From the NCBI GenBank assembly GCA_015847255.1, contig JADLZK010001386.1, positions 62,001 to 126,000 of the forward strand: a stretch of 64,000 nt of DNA, in the 5' to 3' direction. Shown piece after piece: positions 1 to 9,002 of this stretch. This DNA is from Hyparrhenia diplandra. Lineage: Eukaryota > Streptophyta > Magnoliopsida > Poales > Poaceae. The notes beneath the pieces are model-generated. The model had not been told where the DNA came from. It saw only the letters and a list, made by a program, of their open reading frames with translations, and did no database searches. Both the position numbers and the translations under genes were made by a program. Numbering within the stretch: position 1 is the stretch's first letter; every line of letters begins with the position of its first letter.

Positions 1-311
1 GACCGTCCTCGAAATCCCCCCACGTTAATTTTGTGACGTAGAGCTAATTGCGAAAGCTGCCCGATTGGTGCGTTGGCGGTGCGGTGAGTAGACAACGGAC
101 TTTAGAAATCACTTCTGGAAAACTTAGCCTTTGTAGATACCTCGCTACTCTTAAAACAAACCCTTGCCTTAGATTGACACGAGACCAGATAAGCCCTCTG
201 CGCGACCGTCCTTGTGTAAAATACGATACTCTACTTACCACCGGGTGAAGTGCTACAACGGTATTTCCGTGCGCTTGCGGATTTCTCTGTGTGCGTTAAG
301 AAACACCAACA
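1..311 (+). repeat. Partial 5' LTR of element A
   Basis: This is the 3' portion of the 5' LTR. It aligns with 7508-7821 at the other end of A, with scattered indels and substitutions. It ends CACCAACA, immediately followed by the primer binding site. The rest of the LTR lies left of the window. Confidence 0.85.
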
Positions 312-317
312 AGCATT

Positions 318-336
318 TCGGCGCCGTTGTCGGGGA
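318..336 (+). other. Primer binding site of element A (tRNA-Asp type)
   Basis: The sequence CGGCGCCGTTGTCGGGGA, six bases after the LTR end, closely matches the primer site complementary to the 3' end of plant tRNA-Asp used by Athila and Tat-like elements. It differs by one or two substitutions. Confidence 0.75.
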
Positions 337-429
337 CGGTTGTCGTAGTTGTATTTCGAGCCTAGTCGACTGTGTATTTGGTAGTATCCTTTTATACAAA
401 AATACCAAAAATAGTCCCTGTTACTCACG

Positions 430-1260
430 GAGCAACCTACCCTACAAAACCTATCCGCTCCTAAGGGCGAGCTCGTAGAACCATGCCAATCTGCAAAGCC
501 AATCACAGCTTCAGAGTATGAGCTCCGCCCGGCTTTATAGCCATGGTTCAGGCCGAGCCTTTTTCGGGCTCGAATATGAAAACCCCTACCATCACTTAAG
601 GGAGTTCGAGGCAGCTCTGTGGCTGCGCTTTCGACAATTGCGAGGCATGACACACGACACGTGAGGTGGAAGTTGTTTCCGTTCTCTCTCTCACCGAGAG
701 GGCGACTCAATGGTACACCCATAATGTAGGGCTGGTAAACGGAGAATGGGAAGAGCTGCGAAGCAGATTACGTGTGGCGTTCTACCCTTTATCCGAAATC
801 GCCCCCTGCGACAAGAGATACTCAACTTCCAACAAATAGAGGGTGAAACCTTAAGTGCGACACAGGACCGGTTTATCACACTTACACGATCCGGCCCGGA
901 CCTATCCATACCAAACCACGTACTTTTACTGACATTTCTAGCTAGACTGGACGGGGCAAGCCTCGCCCCTCGCTTTGACACGACCGCCGGAGGGTCGTTT
1001 TCCCATAAAACACCAGTGAGAGGGGAAGCTATCTTAAACCGTATTCTTGAGAATACTCCTCGCTAGAACCCATCCAGTAGAACCCAAGCGAAACAAGAGG
1101 AAGTCTCTTCAGCTCTTGCCGAACACTAAAACATCTTTTAGAGACCCTCGCCTGAACCAGAACCAAAGGAGACCGCATGGTCGGATCTCCCATTTTTCGA
1201 GGAAGACCCTATTGAGCAAATCGGTAATACCTCGAATTACGAACAATGGAAGAAACCACC
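430..1260 (+). pseudogene. gag: Athila-like gag remnant (element A)
   Basis: Gag would form the virus-like particle. Recognisable retrotransposon gag peptides run in several frames: HLREFEAALWLRFRQLRGM near 590-650, then from 746 onward LRQEILNFQQIEGETLSATQ and related sequence, ending near LNRILENTP at about 1060. The middle piece is the best preserved, with 106 open codons at 746-1066. The order and wording match the gags of elements C and F in this window. Stops and frameshifts break it into at least three frames, so no full-length product is possible. A proline- and glutamate-rich linker follows to about 1260. Confidence 0.7.
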
Positions 1261-2172
1261 TGGCCCCGGTTATTTTTGAACCACCCCTGGGACGAACTCT
1301 TTCTCCCGGAGTCTATTAAGGAGCTAACCGCTATCATGAGTACGGAATGGCTACAAGAGGAAGGGCCCTCTTTCGAACAAATTCGATGGAACCATCCCTC
1401 TACGCCTATACATTTGCAAATATCAAGGGGCGTAGTGGAGGTCATGTATAATCTCTTTGTGAGCATAAACATCATGTCCAAATCCTTTGCACAACAATGT
1501 GACAAGGAAGCACCTAGAACCCACACGGCCACGGACTTTGCGCATAGCGCCCGAACTATCATAAAATGCCGTGAGGTTATACACGACCAGATTCTTCTTC
1601 ATAGGAATGTCAAACTTTCTTTGGATTTTCATATTTTTGATATCCAAGATTTTGACATCCTAATCGGGCATCCACAGGAAAAGATTCTTGATCTACCACA
1701 ATCCGGGGATCTAGATGTCAAACTAGGAGGGAAAAAACTTTGTCCATAGTTTACTCGAGCCAAAAACTTCGGTAACGGACTCCCTTCATGAGTATGACAC
1801 GCCAGGAGGAGGTCAAAGCGGTCATGCTCTATGAAAACCTGAGATAGACCTAGAACTCGATGCCCAATTCTTCATAGAAGAAGAGGGCGACTCGGGGAAA
1901 CCATAGAACTTCCCCAAGAGGAAGAGGCGACTCGGCCTCAGTTGAGCTTAAACCCCTACCCCCCGGCCTACGCTATGTCTTCCTAAACGGTGACACACAA
2001 ACTCCGGTTATCATTAGTGATAAACTTAGTGACCGAGAGCGACCCAACTCATAGCCGTTTTAGAGAAGCATAGATCGGTCTTTGGGTATTCCTTACAAGA
2101 TCTAAAAGGGGTAAGCCCAACACTCTGCACATCGCATACCTATTGACCCTTCCGGTACCCCATCACGTGAAC
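1261..2172 (+). pseudogene. Athila-like protease-region and RT-linker remnant (element A)
   Basis: The open stretch 1246-1749 (167 codons) covers the position of the aspartic protease. TPIHLQISRGVVEVMY is followed by NLFVSINIMSKSFAQ, then LSLDFHIFDIQDFDILIGHP, the flap-side strand typical of Athila-type proteases. The expected catalytic D-[ST]-G is not visible where the copies in C and F read YNPTVGINIM. From about 2040 the linker before RT is recognisable (LEKHRSVFGYSLQDLKG type). It is cut at 2172 by the nested solo LTR and continues at 3437. Several stops are present. Confidence 0.6.
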
Positions 2173-3436
2173 TGTTGGTATTTTTTAGCGTAAGCGAATA
2201 AATCCCGCAAGCGCACGGAAAGTACCGCGTTTGTAGCTTTCACCGGAGTATTCCTAGGTATCGATTTCCACGGAAGCGAGAAGTGAACTAGAAAGGGTCT
2301 AGGTCGTCCAAGAGGTAAGGATAGAGATAATATTTTTGGTAGGAAGAAAGGGGCTCTCCTAATATTACTAAATACTAAGGTTCGGGCTTACAAGATTCTA
2401 CTCACTTGAACAGCGACCCTTCCGATTCTCGAAAAGACCGGGAAAACGGTAATCGGGAAAGCCGCCAAAAGCTCTCTGAAAACACCAACACGTGCGTGGT
2501 GGACTACAAAGGCTTTGGTCGGAGCTGTCACCCCGGGGCTACCACAACTATTCCGTAGTGTTGGGCGCAATCTCAGGTAAACTCTAGCCTAGACACCACG
2601 CCTACGCTAGCGATTACGAAACTAGTTTTCGCGTGAAACTAGAACCTTCGGTCGAACGGAGATCCGGCAAGTAAAATAAAGTAAGGACTGAATTTAGTCA
2701 AGTAATAATACTAGAATTACCACAAGACAAGCCTGAGTTGGCTCCGTAGAGGTACAAAAGGTGAGCGAGAACCCGACAATCCGGCTCCTCCTCTTCTCTT
2801 CTCCTCTCACTTTCTTCCTCTTTTTCTAAGTATACAACTAGGTGGAGAACACCTAGAGGGACACCACTACAATGTGTAAAGAATGTGCAAGTGAAGCTCA
2901 AGTGTGTTGTGTGTGTTTGTGTGTGAGGAGTGCCTCTCTTTATATAGTGGAGAGGAGGAGGGAATGGAGGGCTCTCCTTGCTTCGAGCTATTCTTGGCGG
3001 GAGCGAAACTTTGCACCACATGCAACCGCCGCTTGAAGATCGCTCCAAACCGCCCCGGAGAAAGGGGGAACTTTGGCGAAATAAACGCCCGGCCGCCGCG
3101 GTGGGCGGCCGCCCCCCTGGCTGGGCCTCCCGCCCCGGCCTTCTCTGTCGCGCGTTTTTGTCATTCACATGTTGGGCCTATGGTGGTGCATGGTCCAAAT
3201 TGTCTTGTGGGTTTGGTCCTCTTGATTGATCCACTCCTTGGCGTCTTTTATTCAATACGCTTTCTAATTTATTTGGTAACTTTGTACTGTTTCCACTCTT
3301 ATACCGCAAAACATAATTTCTATGAATACAAGTGGAACTAGGTTAGAAGTAAAGGTATATGTATCATAAGTTTGCTCCTTTCTCATGAATTGGATATAAG
3401 TTGGCGGTATAATATACTCGAAAATGACCGCCAACA
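2173..3436 (-). mobile_element. Solo LTR inside element A, TSD TGAAC
   Basis: The segment begins TGTTGGTATTTTTTAGCG and ends GACCGCCAACA on the plus strand, which is an LTR read on the minus strand (TGTTGGCGGTC ... AATACCAACA). It is flanked by a perfect 5-bp duplication, TGAAC, at 2168-2172 and 3437-3441. There is no internal region, so this is a solo LTR left by LTR-LTR recombination. Its minus-sense 5' part matches the C-element LTRs (29599-30956). Its 3' part and the CTAGGTG hairpin match the B-element LTRs. A minus-strand TATA-like motif lies at about 2939-2947 (CTTTATATAGTG on plus). Confidence 0.88.
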
Positions 3437-3600
3437 TGAACCCCAAAGAAGGCTCAATAATGCGATGCGTGAAGTCGTGAAGAAGGAAGTTCTCAAACTT
3501 CTTTCTTAGGGATAATTTATTCCGTACCACCACGGCGGATTGGGTTAGCCCAATCCAAGTGGTAGGAATGATGGTCGATTGAGAACTCTAAGAAGCGAAC
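3437..3600 (+). pseudogene. RT N-terminal stub of element A
   Basis: Immediately right of the solo LTR the sequence reads as the start of Athila-type reverse transcriptase (MREVVKKEVLKLL, then a stretch corresponding to GIIYPVPH..WVSPIQVV). It matches the minus-strand RT start of element F around 49940-50060. Homology stops near 3590, before any catalytic motif, so the remaining RT, RNase H and most of integrase have been deleted. Confidence 0.6.
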
Positions 3601-6455
3601 CCATTTCCAGGCAGGTCAAGTCACGGGGTGGAAGAATACCCGATTTCTATCCACCATGATGACTAGAGCAAGACACCTTTCACATACCCATATGGGTCTC
3701 TAGAGCTTGTCTCGCCTCTGCCCACGTGCTCCTACGAGGATCCCAACCTCCTCTTGGTCCATGTTCACATACTCTTTAAGAGGATGGTTGTGTCTTCGTG
3801 TATCACAAGTTTTGTCGATCTCGTAGTAGCACGATGGCGCTAACCTTGCAAACTTGATCTTTAACGGTCATTGCTTAGTGGAGAAGGCGGGAACTTCACC
3901 ACCTTTGATAGCTTTGCAAGAAGAATTCCCACGGTCGAGCTTATGACCATAAACAAAGCAACTGCTTAGGAGATACCCCGGACTATCAAAAAAAGCTCTT
4001 TCTCTTATTAATAAAAGCAAGAACATGTTATCAAGTTAGTATGCACCTTCGGGTATTCTTGTTGCTAACCATTTCAGATGGAGAAGCGACTAAGAAGAAC
4101 AAAGGGGCAAACGATGCTTGAAAACTTGAGGGCAACATCAACAAGAAACTTTGATGCCCATAGGTGATGGAACATGCTCAAGAGGAGACCGGACCTTACA
4201 CACTTGACTTTTGCACAAAAGTCTAAGTGTGGGGAAGATGGTGACAATCTCAAGTTTCATCCACCAAGGGGTCATATAAAAAAATGATGATGGAGAATAA
4301 AAGGTGATGACAGCCCAACCTTGCTGAAAAAAAATAAAAAAAAGAGAGAAAAAAAAAGAGAAGAGAGGAGCAGGTTGGCCTCGCATGGTTACAAAACATA
4401 CTAGTGTGTTGCCCGATTCCACCCGTCATTGCCTCAACAAGCAAAGAAGGGCTCTCTCTGATCTTGATCCTTTCTTTGCTACCAAGGCCCATGGTCCGTA
4501 CACACAAAGTTGTGTGTGTGAGTGTGTGGCCTAGCCTTGAAAAGCACACGGACAGAGCCATCATGCAAACCACGTACCAAAACTTCAATGTTTCGTCCAT
4601 AGATGTTGCCGGTAAGTATATTCGGGTAGGCAAAGAAAATAAATATTCACCAAGTCTCTTCACTCATATTTTCGTCTCCATGGAAATAGAACTTTTATGC
4701 TTTCCATACCATGTCACATGCTTCAAGTTTGGGTGTACCTACATGGATACATGTAATACATTCATAGGTCTTTTTAAATTAAGCATGGTGCTTAGGTTAA
4801 AAATGATCTTCTTTAATCAAACTTTGACATGGTGTCGAGTTTGGTTCTTGAACTTAGAGCTTTGTTGTCATGATCTATGGAAATATCTTATCTTTGGAGA
4901 TGAATCAAGGCTATGCTTTCAATGCTTCACTTATGTTAGCCTTGCTTGAGTAATTGATGCTATGGTGAACAAAACAAAATAAAATAAAATAAAGGCCCCA
5001 CGGTATTCATGCATTTGGAGCCATGTGTTTGTTTTTGTTTTCTTTTCTTTGATCAAATAAACATGTACAAGAATAAGTGTGGGGAGATCTCTCAAGCATT
5101 CAATGACACTTATCCGGGATCTCCCCAACACAGTACACAAAACACCAAGCAATTCACGATAAAAGAAGGACAAGACGAATGACTACCATTACTCCTTCCT
5201 CTTCAAAAATGGTGGTTTGCACAACTCTCTCTCTCTCTCTCTCTCTTGCTCTCTCTCTTGCTCTCACATGTGCTAAACGTTTTGAAGTTTAATTTTGAAC
5301 ATATCAAAAAGACAAAACTTTTGATGCTCCATCTCTAGTCTACCAATTGAGAAATGGCATGCATACTCTTTATTCCTCGCCAAAACCATACTTTTTTGAG
5401 CAACTACCGTTAGGGACCCCATGTTTATCTAAACAATTGAGCTTTGAGATATGGTAGAATGACAAGACACTTGCTCTCTTATGCAATGAGACTTGGTTTT
5501 ACTTGAAAATTCAAATAAAGCATGCTCTGGTTTGACACTTAGACAAATCCTACCAAAGCCCGAAAAATGACTGGAATATCCGCTATAGCTACTACCGTTG
5601 TATTGAGTTTTGTCGAGGCTCTGTGATCTACGTTGAGAGAAGCTCATACTCCCAAGATCAAAAAATACGTACACCTACAAATACACGCCAATTCTCACAA
5701 TGAGAATTGCGCACAACATGCATCTTTACCATCCACAAAATAAATACTCCATCCAAGTTACACCATGATCATCTCCTGTTATCAGAAAAGTACCATGCAG
5801 CAAGAAGATACAGGCTACAGAAAAAGAAAAGAAAAAGAGATGAAAAATGGACATGTGTCCGAGGGCGAGTAGAGCCCACATCTCCAAAAAAAAAAGAGAA
5901 GAAAAGAAAGGAAGAAGTAGCCTGTATCTCTCCAAGAAGCATACAAAAAGAAAGGAGAGAGATCATGAGTCATGGAGTAACCGCAAAACAAAATACCACA
6001 AATATTTTCCACACACTTTTGCACATTTCGATCTAGGGGTATGGCCCTTCCCTCCAATGATCCGGAGCTTGACCCGACAAAACATACAAAGGTACGTATG
6101 CATCACTCCACTCAAAGATCCACAAAACCCTGCAAAAAGATAGGATGAGTGTGAGCGAGAGTGCTTTGGTAAGGAAACACAAAATGAGTGACTATGTGAG
6201 AATCAACCATGGAGCATTGCTATTTTATCTTTAAAAATTCAAAAAAGTCAACCAAGTCTTTGCACATGAGTAGTAGCAAGGAGATACGATTTCATGACCG
6301 TTCCATTGCTCAATCGTCCAAGATAACATGGTAGCCACTCTTGAATGCTCACAAAGCGAGGTGAGGCCCGAATAACTTGTATGCGGGTCTACATCTTGGA
6401 GATTGAACCACTTTAGTCCCTATGCCTTCACTCGAGGACGAGTAAAGGGCTAAGT
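3601..6455 (+). other. 3' non-coding region of element A
   Basis: No convincing coding sequence is present. The piece around 3950-3975 (AACAAAGCA...AGGAGATACCC) matches the usual pol terminus of these elements. The rest is the long 3' region, and blocks of it recur in F (45122-47100), G (61975-64000) and B (57340-60420). Landmarks are PPT-like AAGTGTGGGGA motifs at about 4226 and 5075, a TAAGCA/TGCTTA hairpin at 4780-4794, a CT-rich microsatellite at 5221-5275, and the GGACA..TGTCC/AGAGCCCAC block at 5849-5880 next to an A tract. The hairpin ACTCGAGGACGAGT lies at 6430-6443, just before the polypurine tract. Confidence 0.65.
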
Positions 6456-6465
6456 GTGGGGAGTT
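6449..6465 (+). other. Polypurine tract of element A
   Basis: GCTAAGTGTGGGGAGTT directly precedes the 3' LTR start TGTTGACGG. The purine run GTGGGGAG would prime plus-strand DNA synthesis. Confidence 0.65.
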
Positions 6466-7821
6466 TGTTGACGGTAACCAACCGCAATTTAAATACCGTA
6501 AAACTACACCAAAACAACCCGAAATAGGGATTTTAAACTAACATATTCCATAGTTTTGGTGTTTATTTGGACTTGCAGGTACCAACTCAAGAATAATCAC
6601 TTTGGGCCAAAAATACAAAGAAAAAGTAATAAAAACCAATAAATAGAAAAAGGTCTAAAAGAAGCAAATGGCAAGCCCAAAGAAGATTCGGGACAAAACG
6701 TCAAAACCAGGCGGGGCCAAGACCACCGCAGACAACTTTTCAAAGCAAGAAGGCTCGGCCGCCGAAGCTCGAGCGAGGCCGGGCCCAGCGAGTGTGCGCG
6801 CACCCCAAGGTGCGGCCGCGCACCCTGGCGAGGCGGTTGAGCCCGGCCGGGGCGGCGGTTTGTTACCTTCCATACAAGGCACTACCGACGTTGGATGGTC
6901 GGTTTGGCAGATTTGGAAGGTGTTCCTAGGTCGGTTTTGGTGTTTTTAGCACTTAGGCCCCTCTCCCTTATGTATAAATAGCTCCCTCTATCACCTCTCT
7001 CAACAACAATTCTAAGGAGAAACCAGTCCACTTGTGGAAGAGAGTAGAATTAGTTCTTCTTCTTCTACTTCTTCTTCTTCTTCTTCTAAATTCTAGAGAG
7101 TGAGAGAGGGAAAAGCTAGAAAGAATCTTTGTTCTTTCTACCGGAGTTGCGGTTAAGCCCCTCGGTGTTCAGCGGTTCCTAGGTGGGACGGAGTGTGGGA
7201 CTTGTCGGTACCCGCCCGGCTTGTACCTCGTAAGCTACTTACACTTTGGTAAGAAGTCTTGTGATTATCTTTCAGCTATTTAATTTTCACGTATATTTCT
7301 TAGTTGTTGTAGACTTGCGGGATTGGTAGATTGTCTCATCAAGAGCGTTAGTTCTTAGTGAAGGAACTCTTTGACCGGGGAACCTTGGCCAACATCAAGA
7401 ACCGTGACCAATAGTGCAAACGTGGTGTTTGGACTAGCGTTCACCTACCTTTTGCGAAGCATCCCACGGTTGAGGGGGTAGGCGGCTGGGTCGTGACAAG
7501 CCTTGACCGTCCCTCGAAATCCCCCCATGTTCGGCTGTGACGTAGAGCTAATTGCCGGAAGCTGCCTAGTTGGTGCGTTGGCCGGTGCCCAAAGTGAGTA
7601 GACAACAGACTTTAGAAATCACTGCCTGGAAAACTTAGCCTATAGATACCTCGCTACTCTTAAAACAAACCCTTGCCTTAGGTTGACACTGAGACCGGAT
7701 AAGCCCTACGCGGACCGCCCTTGTGTAAAATACGATACCACCGCTTACCACCGGGTGAAGTGCTACAACGGTATTTCCGTGCGCTTGCGGATTTCTCTGT
7801 GTGCGTTAAGAAACACCAACA
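6466..7821 (+). repeat. 3' LTR of element A
   Basis: The LTR starts TGTTGACGGTAACC and ends AACACCAACA (1356 bp). It is the same LTR family as element F (minus strand, 43775-45121 and 51924-53253). It contains a TATA box at 6973-6980 and a TTC-repeat segment at about 7058-7088. The gag-like open frames in it are shadows. Confidence 0.88.
6973..6980 (+). promoter_or_regulatory. TATA box in LTR of element A
   Basis: TATAAATA about 500 bases into the LTR lies upstream of a pyrimidine-rich leader. F carries the equivalent box on the minus strand. Confidence 0.55.
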
Positions 7822-7827
7822 AGCAAC

Positions 7828-8850
7828 CAACCGCCACCACCTTCTCCTGTCAACCAGGAACAGTTCTTTAACGAGTTTCTAGGTGAGTTGCGCAACATCT
7901 CGCGCAACAATGCACAGGGTGGAGGAGGAAATCGAAATAATGATGCAGAAGATAGGCTCCATTCATACAAGGAATTCAAAGGAACCGATCCACCTAAGTT
8001 CACACATTCAAGTGAACCAACCGAAGTGGAAGAATGGATGGTTTCAGTGGAGGAAAAGTTCAGATTGTTGGATTTGACTAAGGTGCGTAAGAAATTTGAA
8101 TATATGCTCATTTGCTTGAAGGACCGCTTAGGAATTTGGTGGAAAAATCATCGTGCCACCTACCCGGCTAATACTTCTATTACAGGATATGTTCACGGCA
8201 GCTTTCCGTGACGCTTATATCCATCCAAGTGTGATTGCTATGAAGTTGGGTGAATTTATCAAGCTTAATCAAGAGGACAAGACCATAACTGAATACCTCA
8301 AAGATTTCAACCGTTTGTCCCGATATGCACCAGATATGGTAGATACTGAAGAGAAGAAAATAGCAAGTTTCAGAAGAGGGCTTAATCTAAAGATGCGAGA
8401 AGACTATTGGAGCCCCATTCGAAAAGAGCTTCAATGAGTTCGTCGCTATTCGCTTGCTATAGGAGGAGAGCAACAACGCATATCTTTCTGCCGCCAAGAG
8501 CAAGAAGAGACCAATGGAAACTAGTTCGAGTCGAACAAGGTTCTAGTAGTTTATCCTCCAAGCTATCCCCAACCGGATGCACCACCGCAAGAGGAGCCAC
8601 GGTTTGAGAATTCTCGCTACGGGAAGGCTCATGTTACACCTACTCCCGGGAGCAAAGACAGATCTTGTTGGATATAGTGCTTCTACCCATAAAAAGTGCT
8701 ATAATTGTGGGACGTTAGGACATTTTCCAGGTTTTGCCCACAACCCCGGAGGAACAGGCCCTACGGGCGCGAAGATTGGACAAGTTCACTCAACCAATAT
8801 TGAAGAAAGTCCACAAGGAGAGTCTCAGAGCTCTTTGGAACTTGCTTAGT
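7828..8850 (+). pseudogene. gag: Chromovirus gag remnant (element D)
   Basis: Capsid peptides are clear. At about 7888-8170, YKEFKGTDPPKFTHSSEPTE is followed by EEWMVSVEEKFRLLDL. At 8186-8430, FTAAFRDAYIHPSVIAMKLG leads to RRGLNLKMREDYW. A small deletion near 8183 shifts the frame, and further shifts follow after about 8440. A zinc knuckle, CYNCGTLGH, lies at about 8698-8725, but its last Cys position reads Ala, so it is incomplete. The N-terminus is lost to the insertion of element A. The product would coat element RNA; this copy is dead. Confidence 0.8.
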
Positions 8851-9002
8851 CAACAATCACAATGCCGTGGTATTGTTTGACTCTGGATCGTCTCATTCTT
8901 TTATGAGCGAAGCTTTTGCCCAAGAACATAATGAGAAGATATCTGATTTGGGTTATGGTTGTCGTATTAGCTCAGTAGGAGCTGATCAACTCACCAGGAA
9001 GA
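8851..9002 (+). pseudogene. Chromovirus protease, N-terminal half (element D)
   Basis: VVLFDSGSSHSFMSEAFA contains the catalytic D-S-G of retroviral-type aspartic proteases. The reading stops at 9002, where the Sirevirus is inserted, and resumes at 17701 with the rest of the domain (VLPGLSLDVVLGMNWM). The 5-bp GAAGA at 8998-9002 is repeated at 17701-17705. Confidence 0.85.

Larger units (their letters stand above)
1..7821 (+). mobile_element. Element A: Athila-like Ty3/gypsy LTR retrotransposon, 5' end outside window
   Basis: The order is a partial 5' LTR, a tRNA-Asp-type primer binding site, degraded gag and protease, a stub of reverse transcriptase, a long 3' non-coding region, a polypurine tract and a complete 3' LTR. 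The last 311 bases of both LTRs are homologous, ending in AAACACCAACA. Beyond 7821 the sequence switches in mid-gene to the gag of chromovirus D, so A was inserted into D. The left target duplication lies outside the window. A solo LTR (2173-3436) is nested inside. Most of RT, RNase H and integrase is missing, so this copy cannot move on its own. The Athila-like assignment rests on the gag and pol peptides and on the primer site. Confidence 0.85.

Noticed and set aside
231..722. 163-codon minus-strand frame
   Set aside because: It is antisense to the LTR end, primer site and gag of element A.
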